Positions 9,298 through 18,629 of a stretch of DNA of 64,000 nucleotides are shown here, piece after piece. The stretch covers positions 170,986-234,985 of the forward strand of contig JAJCJC010000003.1 in the NCBI GenBank assembly GCA_020555605.1, in the 5' to 3' direction. A program made the translations under genes and the position numbers. Below the pieces are notes generated by a model, which saw nothing but the letters and a program-made list of their open reading frames with translations, made no database searches and was not told the origin of the DNA. Origin of the DNA: a bacterium 210917-SL.2.15 (lineage in GTDB: Bacteria; Bacillota; Clostridia; Oscillospirales; Oscillospiraceae). Numbering within the stretch: the stretch's first letter is position 1; every line of letters starts with the position of its first letter.

Positions 9298-10623
9298 ATG
9301 GCAAAACCCATCGTTGCAATCGTAGGGCGTCCCAATGTGGGCAAGTCCCTGCTGTTCAATAAACTGATCGGCCAGAGGCTTTCGATCGTGGAGGATACGC
9401 CGGGCGTTACCCGTGACCGTATCTACGGTGAAACGGACTGGAACGGCCGACGCTTTACGCTGGTGGACACGGGCGGTATAGAGCCGAATACTGACAGCCA
9501 GATCCTGAATTTTATGCGCGAACAGGCTCAGATCGCGATCGATAACGCAACGGTCATTATCTTCCTGTGCGATATTAAGACCGGTTTGACCGCTTCGGAT
9601 CAGGAAGTGGCCAATATGTTGCTGCGCAGCGGAAAACCCATTGTGTTGGGCGTCAATAAAATGGACTCTACCGGTACGCTGAATCCGGATATTTATGAGT
9701 TTTACAACCTGGGCCTGGGCGATCCGATTCCGGTTTCTGCGGTTCATGGCCATGGCACCGGCGACCTTCTCGACGCCTGTGTACAGTATTTTCCGGAAGA
9801 AGACTCCGATGAGGAGGATGAAGACTACGTCAAGGTTGCCCTGATTGGAAAGCCCAATGTGGGCAAATCTTCGCTTGTCAACCGTATTTTGGGCGAACAG
9901 CGCGTCATCGTCAGCGATGTGGCCGGAACGACCCGGGATGCCATCGACTCCAAGTTTGAAAACCAGCAGGGAAAATATATTTTTATCGACACGGCCGGTA
10001 TGCGCAGAAAATCCAAGGTGGAGGAGAACGTGGAGAAATACAGCGTGCTCCGCGCCACCATGGCCATTGAGCGTAGCGATGTGTGCCTGATCATGATTGA
10101 TGCGCAGGAAGGGGTAACGGAACAGGACACCAAGGTGGCAGGGCTGGCCCACAATGCCGGAAAGGCCTGTATCATCGTGGTGAACAAATGGGATGCCATG
10201 GAAAAGGACGGAAAAACTATGGACGCTTACCGCGAACAGGTGCGCACGGATCTGGCCTATATGACCTATGCGCCGATTCTGTTTATTTCCGCCCTGACCG
10301 GGCAGCGGGTCAACCGCCTGTTTGAGCTGATCAACTATGTCAACGAGCAGTCTGCGGTGCGCATCACCACGGGCATGCTGAACAATGTTCTCTCCGATGC
10401 GCAGACCCGCGTGCAGCCGCCCACGGACAAGGGCCGTCGGCTGAAGATTTATTATATGACGCAGGTAGGCGTTAAGCCGCCTCATTTTGTGTGCTTCTGC
10501 AACGATGCGCGGCTGTTTCATTATTCTTACAAGCGTTATCTTGAAAACCAGCTGCGCAGCGTTTTTGGTTTGGAAGGCACGCCGATCATCATATCCATTC
10601 GTGAGAAGGGTGATGAGGGCTGA
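9298..10623 (+). CDS. der: Ribosome biogenesis GTPase Der (EngA)
   Basis: A 441-residue tandem GTPase. The first G domain has GRPNVGKSLLFNKL, DTPGVTRD, DTGG and NKMD; the second (from about residue 176) has GKPNVGKSSLVNRIL, DTAGMRRKSK and NKWDAME. A C-terminal KH-like domain follows (about 355-441). Der acts in 50S subunit assembly. ATG follows GGAGAGGGGAG. The stop overlaps plsY by one base (TGATG), so the two are translationally coupled. Confidence 0.97.
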   Translation: MAKPIVAIVGRPNVGKSLLFNKLIGQRLSIVEDTPGVTRDRIYGETDWNGRRFTLVDTGGIEPNTDSQILNFMREQAQIAIDNATVIIFLCDIKTGLTASDQEVANMLLRSGKPIVLGVNKMDSTGTLNPDIYEFYNLGLGDPIPVSAVHGHGTGDLLDACVQYFPEEDSDEEDEDYVKVALIGKPNVGKSSLVNRILGEQRVIVSDVAGTTRDAIDSKFENQQGKYIFIDTAGMRRKSKVEENVEKYSVLRATMAIERSDVCLIMIDAQEGVTEQDTKVAGLAHNAGKACIIVVNKWDAMEKDGKTMDAYREQVRTDLAYMTYAPILFISALTGQRVNRLFELINYVNEQSAVRITTGMLNNVLSDAQTRVQPPTDKGRRLKIYYMTQVGVKPPHFVCFCNDARLFHYSYKRYLENQLRSVFGLEGTPIIISIREKGDEG

Positions 10624-11270
10624 TGGGAACGGTACTGATCCTTTGTCTGCCGGCACTGGCGGCTATGGTGGCAGCCTACGCGCTGGGATGTGTCAATGGC
10701 TCCATTTTGGTGTCAAAGTATATTTTTGGGGATGATATTCGTAACCACGGCAGCGGAAATGCCGGACTGACCAATTTTTACCGCACGTTCGGCACGAAGG
10801 GTGTCGCGGGTGTGCTGCTCAGCGATATTTTGAAAGCAGTTATTGCCGTGCTGCTGGGTACGTTCCTGTTTGGATATTTTCTTGGCTTGCCTATGGTGGG
10901 GAAGCTGATTGCCACCAGTTTTGTTTTACTGGGGCACATGTATCCGATTACCTTTCATTTCCAGGGGGGGAAGGGCGTGCTGTCGGGCGTATCGGCACTG
11001 ATGGTCATCGATTGGCGCATCGCCTTGATTGCGCTGGCGGTGTTCCTGCTTGTCGCGGCGCTGACCCGGTATGTGTCCCTGGGTTCCATCTGTGCGGCGC
11101 TGACCTTTCTCGTATGTCTGTGGCTGTTTTACCACAATGTGTGCTTCGAGGTGCTGGGAGCGATCCCTGCGGGACTTTTGATTTTTGCGCACCGCTCCAA
11201 CATCAAACGGCTTCTTCATGGAACGGAAAATAAATTCAGTTTACATAGAAAAGAGGATGCGGCAAAATGA
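10623..11270 (+). CDS. plsY: Glycerol-3-phosphate acyltransferase PlsY
   Basis: A 215-residue membrane acyltransferase with the PlsY motifs GSGNAGLTNFYRTFG (about residues 40-54) and QGGKGVLSGV (about 115-124), and roughly five to six membrane spans. It transfers acyl groups from acyl-phosphate to glycerol-3-phosphate, the first step of phospholipid synthesis. It is coupled to der upstream (TGATG) and to gpsA downstream (ATGA), and GpsA makes its substrate. Confidence 0.95.
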   Translation: MGTVLILCLPALAAMVAAYALGCVNGSILVSKYIFGDDIRNHGSGNAGLTNFYRTFGTKGVAGVLLSDILKAVIAVLLGTFLFGYFLGLPMVGKLIATSFVLLGHMYPITFHFQGGKGVLSGVSALMVIDWRIALIALAVFLLVAALTRYVSLGSICAALTFLVCLWLFYHNVCFEVLGAIPAGLLIFAHRSNIKRLLHGTENKFSLHRKEDAAK

Positions 11271-12268
11271 AGATTGCGGTAGTTGGCAGCGGCGGTTGGG
11301 GCACTGCACTGGCCCTCGTTCTGCTGGAAAACGGACATGAGGTCACGCTCTGGTCCTTTTCCGAAAAGGAAGCGGAGATTTTGTGTAAGCAGAGGGAAAA
11401 CCCGCTGCTTAAGGGTATTACCCTGCCGGCGGCGCTGAAAATCTGCACGGAGATTGCCTGTGTGGCAGAGAAAGAGCTTGTGGTGTTTGCAACACCTTCC
11501 TTCGCCGTGCGCGAAACAGCAAAAAAAGCTGCACCTTATCTCGGGGACGGTACATTGCTTGTTTCGGTATCCAAAGGTATTGAAAAAGGGACGTCTTTGC
11601 GGCTGAGCCAGATCATTGACGAAGAGACGAAGGGACGCTGCCGCATTGTTGCACTGTCCGGCCCTTCCCACGCTGAGGAGGTGGGACGCCATGTGCCGAC
11701 GGGCTGTGTGGCCGCGTCATCGGATCGGGAAGCGGCAGAAATAGTGCAGGATGTTTTCATGAACGAACGTTTCCGTATTTATTCCAGTCCGGATATTGTA
11801 GGCGTGGAGCTGGCGGCGGCGCTGAAAAATGTGATTGCCTTGTGTTACGGTGTGTGCGACGGCCTGGGCTATGGAGATAATACCCGTGCGTTGCTGATGA
11901 CGCGGGGGCTGACGGAAACGGCGCGCTTGGGTGTGGCCATGGGCGGCAAGAAGGAAACCTTCGCGGGCCTGGCCGGAGTGGGCGATTTGATCGTCACCTG
12001 CACGTCCATGCATTCGCGCAACCACCGGGCGGGTATCCTGATCGGTCAGGGCAAGAGCGTGGAGGAAGCGCTAAAGGAAGTGGGCGCTGTGGTGGAGGGG
12101 TACTATGCCACTGAGACGGTGCGTACCCTGGCGGGGAAATATGGCATTGAAATGCCTATTTCTGAAGGAGCTTATCAAGTGCTGTATAACGGTCGCCATG
12201 CAAAGGATGTATTGATGGAACTGATGTGCCGCGATAAGAAGCACGAGATTGAGAACGCGAGTTGGTAA
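11267..12268 (+). CDS. gpsA: NAD(P)-dependent glycerol-3-phosphate dehydrogenase GpsA
   Basis: A 333-residue enzyme with the N-terminal Rossmann motif GSGGWGTALALVL, SVSKGIEKGT, LSGPSHAEEVG, the catalytic Lys in AALKNVIALCYG and GLAGVGDLIVTC. It reduces dihydroxyacetone phosphate to sn-glycerol-3-phosphate for phospholipid synthesis and feeds PlsY. The ATG overlaps the plsY stop by four bases. A strong terminator follows. Confidence 0.96.
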   Translation: MKIAVVGSGGWGTALALVLLENGHEVTLWSFSEKEAEILCKQRENPLLKGITLPAALKICTEIACVAEKELVVFATPSFAVRETAKKAAPYLGDGTLLVSVSKGIEKGTSLRLSQIIDEETKGRCRIVALSGPSHAEEVGRHVPTGCVAASSDREAAEIVQDVFMNERFRIYSSPDIVGVELAAALKNVIALCYGVCDGLGYGDNTRALLMTRGLTETARLGVAMGGKKETFAGLAGVGDLIVTCTSMHSRNHRAGILIGQGKSVEEALKEVGAVVEGYYATETVRTLAGKYGIEMPISEGAYQVLYNGRHAKDVLMELMCRDKKHEIENASW

Positions 12269-12276
12269 CAAACGAA

Positions 12277-12314
12277 GCGGCCAAAGCATATTCTATATGC
12301 TTTGGCCGCCTTTT
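12277..12314 (+). terminator. Terminator after gpsA
   Basis: A 14-bp stem (GCGGCCAAAGCATA / TATGCTTTGGCCGC) is followed by CTTTTG and ends the der-plsY-gpsA unit. Confidence 0.88.
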
Positions 12315-12335
12315 GATACCGATACGGAGAAGGGA

Positions 12336-12365
12336 ACGGGAGCTGCTTCTTGTGGCGACTCCCGT
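12336..12365 (-). terminator. Probable terminator of asd
   Basis: The hairpin ACGGGAG / CTCCCGT with a 16-base loop lies 15 bases beyond the asd stop on the minus strand and is followed by TCCCTTCTCC. The T-tract is poor, so efficiency is uncertain. Confidence 0.45.
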
Positions 12366-12379
12366 CTCTGTTTTGTGCG

Positions 12380-13471
12380 TTAGTCTTTTGTGATATACCC
12401 TTCTGTGCACAGCAGTTCCGCCAGAAGTACGCCGCCGCCAGCCGCGCCGCGCAGGGTATTGTGGCTCAGGCCAACGAATTTGTAGTCGTACTGCGTATCA
12501 GGGCGCAGGCGGCCCAGAGAAATGGCCATGCCGCCCTCCAGATTGCGGTCCAGGCGGGTCTGGGGGCGATCCGGCTCTTCAAAATAGTGCAGGAACTGTT
12601 TGGGTGCTGAGGGAAGTGCCAGTTCCTGCGCGCGGCCGACATAGGAGGACCAGTCCGCTTTGATCTGCTCCATGGGAGGCGTGCAGCCATCCTTAAATTT
12701 CAGGAATACAGCGGCCATGTGGCCATCCTGGCAGGCGACACGGAAGCATTGCGCGGTGATGGAAAGATCCTCTACGGGGACAATTTTTCCGCCTGCCACA
12801 CGGCCGAATACTTTCAGCGGCTCCTGCTCGCTCTTTTCCTCCTCGCCGCCGATGTAGGGGATGCAGTTGTCCACCATTTCGGGCCAGCGCTCAAATGTTT
12901 TTCCGGCACCGGAAATGGCCTGATAGGTGCATACCAGCACTTTCTCTACGCCGTATTTCAACAGGGGGGCCAGGGCGGGGACATAGCTTTGGATCGAGCA
13001 GTTGGACTTCACTGCGATAAAGCCTTTTTTCGTCCCCAGCCGCTGTCTCTGTGCGTCAATAATGCGGATATGGTCTGCATTGATTTCAGGCACCACCATA
13101 GGAACGTCCTCGGTCCAGCGGTGGGCGCTGTTATTGGATACCACAGGGACTTCCAGTTTGGCGTACCGTTCCTCCAAGGCGCGGATTTCGCCTTTTTTCA
13201 TATTCACGGCGCAGAAGACAAAATCCACCTGATCGGCCAGTGTTTCGGCATCCTTCACGGCATCCAGCACTACAAGGGCTTTGGCCTTTTCGGGAATTTC
13301 TGTTTCCATGGCCCAGCGGCTGGCCACGGCCTCTTCGTATGTTTTGCCGGCACTTCCGGAACTGGCAGCCACGGCGGTCAGTTCGAACCAGGGGTGCCGG
13401 TCCAGAAGCGTAACGAAGCGCTGGCCCACCATGCCTGTGCCGCCGATAATTCCTACGCGATATTTTTCCAT
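12380..13471 (-). CDS. asd: Aspartate-semialdehyde dehydrogenase
   Basis: A 363-residue NADP-dependent enzyme with the Rossmann start VGIIGGTGMVGQRFV, the catalytic Cys in VKSNCSIQSYVPAL (about residue 155), and TYQAISGAGK. The SNCSIQ form and overall length match the archaeal/fungal-type Asd subgroup rather than the E. coli type. It reduces aspartyl-4-phosphate to aspartate semialdehyde for lysine/DAP, threonine and methionine synthesis. It is transcribed alone on the minus strand from a good promoter; no lysine riboswitch or T-box fits in the short leader. Confidence 0.94.
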   Translation of the reverse strand: MEKYRVGIIGGTGMVGQRFVTLLDRHPWFELTAVAASSGSAGKTYEEAVASRWAMETEIPEKAKALVVLDAVKDAETLADQVDFVFCAVNMKKGEIRALEERYAKLEVPVVSNNSAHRWTEDVPMVVPEINADHIRIIDAQRQRLGTKKGFIAVKSNCSIQSYVPALAPLLKYGVEKVLVCTYQAISGAGKTFERWPEMVDNCIPYIGGEEEKSEQEPLKVFGRVAGGKIVPVEDLSITAQCFRVACQDGHMAAVFLKFKDGCTPPMEQIKADWSSYVGRAQELALPSAPKQFLHYFEEPDRPQTRLDRNLEGGMAISLGRLRPDTQYDYKFVGLSHNTLRGAAGGGVLLAELLCTEGYITKD

Positions 13472-13536
13472 GCTGTATTCCTCCCATAAAAGTCATCAGA
13501 GAAACGTCCTGCTGCAAGAAAAGAATGGGAATTGGG

Positions 13537-13565
13537 TTGAAAAACGTCCCTGATTCTAATATAAT
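13537..13565 (+). promoter_or_regulatory. Promoter for the SpoIID-domain gene
   Basis: TTGAAA (13537-13542), a 17-base spacer and a perfect TATAAT (13560-13565) sit about 100 bases before the start codon. It overlaps the asd leader region on the other strand. Confidence 0.65.
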
Positions 13566-13613
13566 AAAAAAAGTTATACGGCTCCTGCGGGAAAATTCCG
13601 CAAATTTTTCCTC

Positions 13614-13642
13614 ATGGTAGCATATTTCAGGAATACTGTCAA
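13614..13642 (-). promoter_or_regulatory. Promoter for asd
   Basis: On the minus strand there is a perfect TTGACA (complement at 13637-13642), a 17-base spacer and TACCAT (complement at 13614-13619). Confidence 0.6.
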
Positions 13643-13668
13643 TTTCCAGTCCATATATGGAGGACAAT

Positions 13669-15372
13669 ATGAAGAAAACGATATTTTCACTTTTCCTTTT
13701 TTTTCTGTGCCTGCCCATTTTTTTGCAAATTGCCTGGGCAGGCGAGCAGGATACCCTGCGGGTGGGCTTGTATTACAGCGGTTCCGGAAGCAACGGAGCC
13801 TTGTTGTCGGCCAATTTGGAAAATTATGAGAACACTGGAAAAGGCTACTATTTTGGATATTATGATGGCGCGCGGGATTTTGTTGCATTGGGCACCACAT
13901 CCGAGACGCAGATCTCCATGTCCCAGGATATCAATCTGACCGTCAACAGCGACGGGAGCTACTCCACCGGGGCCAGCAGCGACGGCATTGGATGCTACCA
14001 TCTGCAGATGAATAAGACCTATGCCTCCTATGATCTGGCTTCTGCAGCGGCGGCGGGGTTGCTGGGGACGTATGGTACGGCTTTTCCTGCCTATGACAAC
14101 GGCTGTTTTGTCGTTCGCGTGGGAAACTATACTTCGCAGTTGGAAGCGGAGTCCAGCCTTTCCAGGACCGGTGCGGACGCTTCGGTTACCAGTGGGACAA
14201 GTTATACCGTGACGGTAACAAAAACTGGCACTAATCAGATTTTATTTGAATATGACGACAGCGGCAATACCTATCTGGCGGTAGAACCGCGGCCTGTGGG
14301 CGGCGCAAAGCCGCAGACTTGGTTTAAGGGATACCGGTATTACGGCGGGTTTGAATATGACCGATCTTCGGTGCTGTCCGGCGGGAAGATCAATGTGATC
14401 AATGTGGTGGATCTGGAAGATTATACTAAGTGCGTGATCACATTTGAAATGAGCCCTTCTTGGCCCGCGGAAGCTTTGAAAGCACAATCAGTCTGTGCCC
14501 GTACTTACGCACTGAATCAAAACAAGCACAACAGCCGTAATTTTGACGTGTGCTCCACGACGAACTGCCAGGTATACCGTGGCGCATCGGCCTGCCAGGA
14601 TGCTTCGGATGCAGCGGTGGATGCAACGGCGGGCTTGGTTATGTACTATGACGGCAAGATCATCGAGGCGGATTATTATTCTTCCAGCGGCGGTGCTTCG
14701 GAGGATTCGGAAAATGTCTGGACAGCAGCGCTGCCGTATCTGCGCGGGAAAAAGGATCCTTATGAAAGTACCATCAGCATTCCCAGCTACAACTATGAAA
14801 AGTCCTACAGTGCAGCGGAGCTGACTGCGCTGCTGCAGAATAAAGGCTACAGCATCGGAACCGTGGCGTCCGTACAAGCTAGTTATACAAGAATGGGGAA
14901 TATCTATTCGATCAGGTTTACAGATACGTCCGGCAAGAGCGTCACGGTGCAGAAAGAAAATTGCAGGCTTCTATTTTCTGCACCGAGCATGCGCTTTACG
15001 ATCAATTCCGACTCCGGAAGCACGGCCTCTGCAGAAACCGGCGCTTCCAGTGGTGGGACCTATTATATCAACGGGGAAGGGAGCACTGTTTCCTCCTTTG
15101 ACAGTCTTTATGCGGTCTCGGGCAGCGGAATGGTATCCAAATACAGTGGGGGGACAGTGTATGTGCGCACTGCCGACGGAACATCCGCGCTGAGCGGCGG
15201 CGAAGGCGGGAATGGCAGCACAACGGTATCCGGCAGTACATTTGTCATCAAAGGCACCGGAAATGGTCATAATGTGGGCATGAGCCAGTACGGCGCTTAT
15301 GCCATGGCAAAGCAGGGATTGACATACCGCGATATCCTGACCTTCTATTATACGGGGATTACCATTGAATAA
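13669..15372 (+). CDS. Secreted SpoIID/LytB-domain protein
   Basis: About 567 residues with an N-terminal signal peptide (MKKTIFSLFLFFLCLPIFLQ, cleavage near AWAG). The SpoIID/LytB domain (about residues 215-370) has YRYYGGFEY, LEDYTKCVITFEMSPSWPAEALKAQS, CARTYAL and DYYSSSGGASEDSENVW. The C-terminus has GTGNGHNVGMSQYGAYAMA, typical of SpoIID. SpoIID is a lytic transglycosylase in engulfment; this protein is longer than canonical SpoIID and has an N-terminal SPOR-like segment, so it may be a vegetative LytB-type amidase enhancer. ATG at 13669 is preferred because GGAGG lies 5 bases upstream; 13657 has none. Confidence 0.82.
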   Translation: MKKTIFSLFLFFLCLPIFLQIAWAGEQDTLRVGLYYSGSGSNGALLSANLENYENTGKGYYFGYYDGARDFVALGTTSETQISMSQDINLTVNSDGSYSTGASSDGIGCYHLQMNKTYASYDLASAAAAGLLGTYGTAFPAYDNGCFVVRVGNYTSQLEAESSLSRTGADASVTSGTSYTVTVTKTGTNQILFEYDDSGNTYLAVEPRPVGGAKPQTWFKGYRYYGGFEYDRSSVLSGGKINVINVVDLEDYTKCVITFEMSPSWPAEALKAQSVCARTYALNQNKHNSRNFDVCSTTNCQVYRGASACQDASDAAVDATAGLVMYYDGKIIEADYYSSSGGASEDSENVWTAALPYLRGKKDPYESTISIPSYNYEKSYSAAELTALLQNKGYSIGTVASVQASYTRMGNIYSIRFTDTSGKSVTVQKENCRLLFSAPSMRFTINSDSGSTASAETGASSGGTYYINGEGSTVSSFDSLYAVSGSGMVSKYSGGTVYVRTADGTSALSGGEGGNGSTTVSGSTFVIKGTGNGHNVGMSQYGAYAMAKQGLTYRDILTFYYTGITIE

Positions 15373-15396
15373 ACAGAACAGGAAGAAATACACAGA

Positions 15397-16422
15397 ATGA
15401 AAACCCATGATTTTTATTATGATTTGCCAGAGGAACTGATTGCGCAGACGCCGCTGGACCGGCGGGACGGATCGCGGCTTCTGGTATTGGATAAACAAAC
15501 CGGTGCACGGAAGCATATGCATTTTTATGAGCTTCCGCAGCTGCTCCGCCCGGGTGACTGTCTGGTAATGAACGATTCCCGGGTTTTGCCGGCACGCCTG
15601 TTGGGCCATCGGGAGCCAGGCGGCGGCGCCTGCGAAGTGCTGTTGCTGGTGGATCGGGGCGAAAAGACCTGGGAATGTCTCGTGCGGCCGGGCAAAAAAA
15701 TGAGAACTGGAGCCAAACTCACTTTTGGCGATGGAACGCTGAGGGCGGAGGTCACGGAAGAGTTGCCCGGCGGGAACCGTCTGGTGCGCTTTGACTATGA
15801 GGGGATTTTTCTGGAAGTGCTGGAACGTTTGGGTAAAATGCCGCTCCCGCCTTATATCAAGGCGGAACTGCAGGATCCGGAACGGTATCAAACTGTATAT
15901 TCCAAGGAGGTTGGTTCCGCGGCTGCGCCTACTGCGGGGCTTCATTTTACCAAAGAGTTGCTCGGCCAAATCGAATCGATGGGCGTGAAGCTCTGCTATG
16001 TTACGCTTCATGTAGGCCTCGGGACATTTCGTCCTGTAAAGGAAGATGACATTACAAAGCATGAAATGCATAGCGAATTCTGTATGATTTCGCAGGAAAC
16101 AGCGGATGTGATCAATGAGACCCGAAAGCGGGGCGGACGGGTGATCTGTGTCGGAACCACATCCTGCCGCACCATTGAAAGCTGGGCGGAGGAAGACGGC
16201 ACGCTGAAGGCTTCTGCGGGCTGGACAAATATTTATATTTATCCCGGCTACCGGTTCAAGGCTCTGGACTGCCTGATTACCAATTTCCATTTGCCGGAAT
16301 CAACACTGATCATGCTGGTTTCCGCTCTGGCCGGCAGGGAACATGTGCTGGAGGCTTATCGAGAGGCTGTGGCGCTTCGCTATCGGTTTTTCAGCTTTGG
16401 GGATGCGATGTTTATTGGATAA
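15397..16422 (+). CDS. queA: S-adenosylmethionine:tRNA ribosyltransferase-isomerase QueA
   Basis: A 341-residue enzyme opening with [26 protein letters not shown], followed by [12 protein letters not shown], the long [11 protein letters not shown] segment and the C-terminal [16 protein letters not shown], all diagnostic for QueA. It transfers and rearranges the ribosyl part of SAM onto preQ1-tRNA to make epoxyqueuosine. It lies 24 bases after the SpoIID-like gene and 48 bases before tgt, its pathway partner. Confidence 0.96.
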   Translation: MKTHDFYYDLPEELIAQTPLDRRDGSRLLVLDKQTGARKHMHFYELPQLLRPGDCLVMNDSRVLPARLLGHREPGGGACEVLLLVDRGEKTWECLVRPGKKMRTGAKLTFGDGTLRAEVTEELPGGNRLVRFDYEGIFLEVLERLGKMPLPPYIKAELQDPERYQTVYSKEVGSAAAPTAGLHFTKELLGQIESMGVKLCYVTLHVGLGTFRPVKEDDITKHEMHSEFCMISQETADVINETRKRGGRVICVGTTSCRTIESWAEEDGTLKASAGWTNIYIYPGYRFKALDCLITNFHLPESTLIMLVSALAGREHVLEAYREAVALRYRFFSFGDAMFIG

Positions 16423-16470
16423 AAGAAACATCCCCGTTTCATTTCATTCGAAAATACGGGAGAGTTGCTT

Positions 16471-17601
16471 GTGTTTGAAGTAGTAAAGACCGAAGGAAAA
16501 GCCCGGCGCGGCGTATTTCAATGCGCCCATGGAACGGTGCGGACGCCGGTGTTCATGAACGTCGGCACACAGGCTGCCATCAAAGGCGGCGTTTCTGCGC
16601 TGGATTTGAAAGAGCTTGGCTGCCAGATCGAGTTGTCCAACACCTATCATTTGCATGTGCGGCCCGGCGACGATACTGTGCGCGCACTGGGCGGGCTTCA
16701 TAAATTTATGCGGTGGGACGGCCCGATTTTGACGGACAGCGGCGGTTTCCAAGTGTTCTCTCTGGCCAAACTGCGCCAGATCCGGGAAGAGGGAGTGACA
16801 TTTGCCTCGCATGTGGACGGCCGCAGGATTTTTATGGGGCCGGAGGAGAGCATGTGCATCCAAAGCAATCTTGGCTCGGATATTGCCATGGCTTTTGACG
16901 AATGTGTGGAGAACCCGGCGCGCTATGAATATGCCAAAGCCTCGGTGGAGCGCACCACACGCTGGCTGGAGCGCTGCATCCGGGAGCATCGGCGGTTGAA
17001 CGCCCTTCCAGATGCGGTCAATCCGCACCAGCAGCTTTTCGGCATTAATCAGGGATGCACATATAAAGATCTGCGCATCCATCATATGCAGCAGATTGCG
17101 CAGTTGGATTGCGACGGCTATGCCATCGGTGGTTTGGCGGTGGGAGAGCCGACAGAAATCATGTATGAGATCCTGGACGCGGTAGAGCCTTATGCGCCCA
17201 AGGAAAAGCCACGGTATCTGATGGGGGTTGGCACGCCGTCCAACATTATAGAGGGGGTAGCCCGCGGCGTGGACTTTTTCGACTGCGTGATGCCTGCCCG
17301 CAATGCACGACACGGGAAGTTATACACTTGGAAAGGTGCCATCAATCTGAAAAATGAAAAATACAGGTTGGATGAAAGTCCCATCGATGCAGAATGTGAC
17401 TGCCCGGTCTGCCGTAATTTTTCCAAAGCGTATCTGCGCCATTTGATGAAGGCAGAGGAAGTGCTGGCGTTGCGGCTGTGCGTCATGCACAATCTGTATT
17501 TTTATAACAAGCTGATGCAGCGCATCCGCGATGCGCTGGACGCGGGGGCATTTGCACAGTTCCGGGCGGAGTACAGCGGCGTGCTGGATGAGCGCATCTG
17601 A
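16471..17601 (+). CDS. tgt: Queuine/preQ1 tRNA-guanine transglycosylase
   Basis: About 376 residues. It has the active-site Asp in LTDSGGFQVFSLAKLR, the second catalytic region in GVDFFDCVMPARNARHG, and the zinc site CDCPVCRNFSKAYLRHL. It swaps guanine-34 for preQ1 in tRNAs of the GUN anticodon family; QueA next door performs the following step. GTG at 16471 has GGGAGAG six bases upstream and is preferred over TTG at 16465. Confidence 0.96.
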   Translation: MFEVVKTEGKARRGVFQCAHGTVRTPVFMNVGTQAAIKGGVSALDLKELGCQIELSNTYHLHVRPGDDTVRALGGLHKFMRWDGPILTDSGGFQVFSLAKLRQIREEGVTFASHVDGRRIFMGPEESMCIQSNLGSDIAMAFDECVENPARYEYAKASVERTTRWLERCIREHRRLNALPDAVNPHQQLFGINQGCTYKDLRIHHMQQIAQLDCDGYAIGGLAVGEPTEIMYEILDAVEPYAPKEKPRYLMGVGTPSNIIEGVARGVDFFDCVMPARNARHGKLYTWKGAINLKNEKYRLDESPIDAECDCPVCRNFSKAYLRHLMKAEEVLALRLCVMHNLYFYNKLMQRIRDALDAGAFAQFRAEYSGVLDERI

Positions 17602-17621
17602 CGGGAAAACTGGAAAAAGAC

Positions 17622-17650
17622 TTGAAATCTGTAAAATTATTCTGTATACT
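17622..17650 (+). promoter_or_regulatory. Promoter for yajC
   Basis: TTGAAA (17622-17627), 17 bases, then TATACT (17645-17650), lying 58 bases before the yajC start. Confidence 0.7.
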
Positions 17651-17708
17651 ATATGCTAATGCGTTATGCAGGGAATACCGAATGTGACCACAAAGGAGTT
17701 TTTTAAAA

Positions 17709-18095
17709 ATGGGCAATGGAGATATGACTTATACCCTGATTATGATCATCATTCTGATCGCTGTGTTCTACTTGTTTATGATCCGCCCGGAGAGTAAGCG
17801 CAAGAAACAGCAGGAAGAAATGCGCAGCAACCTGCGCAAGGGGGATCAGATCACAACGATCGGCGGTGTGGTAGGCCGTGTTGTGAAGATTGAGGAAAAC
17901 ACCATCATCATCGAGACCAGCGAGGATCGCGTGCGTATGGAGTTTGCCAAGTGGGCGGTTTCCACTGTGGGTGTACAAAAGAGCATCGAGGATACGAACA
18001 ACAATAAAAAGAACCGCAAAAAGCAGACTCCTGAGGAGCGTGCAGAGTCCTTCAGCTTGGAGGATACCGCTTCCGAAGAGGCAAATAAGGAATAA
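17709..18095 (+). CDS. yajC: Preprotein translocase subunit YajC
   Basis: A 128-residue protein with one N-terminal membrane span (YTLIMIIILIAVFYLFMI) and the YajC core RPESKRKKQQEEMRSNLRKGDQITTIGGVVGRVVKI. It associates with SecDF in the Sec translocase; secD and secF lie separately at 49.5-51.8 kb. The C-terminal ~35 residues are a charged Asn/Lys- and Glu-rich tail. It is preceded by AAAGGAG. Position after tgt is the common bacterial order. Confidence 0.93.
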   Translation: MGNGDMTYTLIMIIILIAVFYLFMIRPESKRKKQQEEMRSNLRKGDQITTIGGVVGRVVKIEENTIIIETSEDRVRMEFAKWAVSTVGVQKSIEDTNNNKKNRKKQTPEERAESFSLEDTASEEANKE

Positions 18096-18101
18096 TTTTC
18101 C

Positions 18102-18146
18102 CCCCCTTCCGCATATGCTTTCCATGCAGGCGGAAGGGGGATTTTT
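18102..18146 (+). terminator. Hairpin after yajC that also holds the next gene's ribosome site
   Basis: An 11-bp stem CCCCCTTCCGC (18102-18112) / GCGGAAGGGGG (18130-18140) is followed by ATTTTTC. The 3' arm contains AAGGGGG, the only Shine-Dalgarno-like sequence for the ATG at 18148. It may act as a partial terminator and mask translation in readthrough mRNA. Confidence 0.65.
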
Positions 18147-18147
18147 C

Positions 18148-18582
18148 ATGGAAAAGAAGAAGAGTTCAGATCCTGCAGAATTACTGCGTGCTGCGGTAAA
18201 AGGGCTTATTGTCATGGCTGTGCTGTTTGCTGCGGGTGTACTGTTTTCTGCGGCTCTGATCTACCGCGGCGTGATCCCGATGGAATACGCGCGTATTCTG
18301 CTCTGGGCGTCCGTTGCTGCGGCTGCCTTTGGCAGCACGGTTTTCTGCGCACTGCGGCAGAAACGGCCGGTTTTTTTGACGGGAGTCTTTGTGCAGGGGA
18401 TTTTCCTGGCGGTGCTGGTGCTGTCGGGGATGCTGGCTTGGGAAAGCATGACAGACTGGCTGGCCTTGGCGGTTGCGGTTGTGGCGGCGATAGGCGCTGT
18501 GTTTGCCGCTTCTGTGTTGTTTGGGAAAAAGAAAAAGAAGAAATTTCAGAAAAATGCGGCGATACGATTGAAAAAGAAATGA
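18148..18582 (+). CDS. Small membrane protein, TIGR04086 family
   Basis: A 144-residue protein with four hydrophobic segments (about residues 17-40, 47-68, 74-92 and 100-122) and a strongly basic tail (KKKKKKFQKNAAIRLKKK). Family knowledge: TIGR04086 proteins occur in Firmicutes next to yajC and scfA, exactly the order here. The function is unknown. The start lies 8 bases after a hairpin arm that carries its ribosome site. Confidence 0.78.
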   Translation: MEKKKSSDPAELLRAAVKGLIVMAVLFAAGVLFSAALIYRGVIPMEYARILLWASVAAAAFGSTVFCALRQKRPVFLTGVFVQGIFLAVLVLSGMLAWESMTDWLALAVAVVAAIGAVFAASVLFGKKKKKKFQKNAAIRLKKK

Positions 18583-18596
18583 TCTTATGATAAAAT
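18568..18596 (+). promoter_or_regulatory. Promoter for scfA
   Basis: TTGAAA (18568-18573), 17 bases, TAAAAT (18591-18596). The -35 box lies inside the last codons of the membrane-protein gene. Confidence 0.65.
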
Positions 18597-18629
18597 AGCT
18601 ATACTTATCGAAGCAAGGAGGGAAATTTG

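Noticed and set aside
9295..10656. A 453-codon open frame antisense to der
   Set aside because: It mirrors the GTPase codons, has no ribosome site or family match, and der itself is unmistakable. Similar long antisense frames (72-1082, 14971-16290, 23424-24872, 56165-57454, 58035-59210) were rejected for the same reason.
13472..13668. Lysine riboswitch or T-box upstream of asd
   Set aside because: The leader from the mapped promoter is about 135 bases and shows no conserved core of either class.
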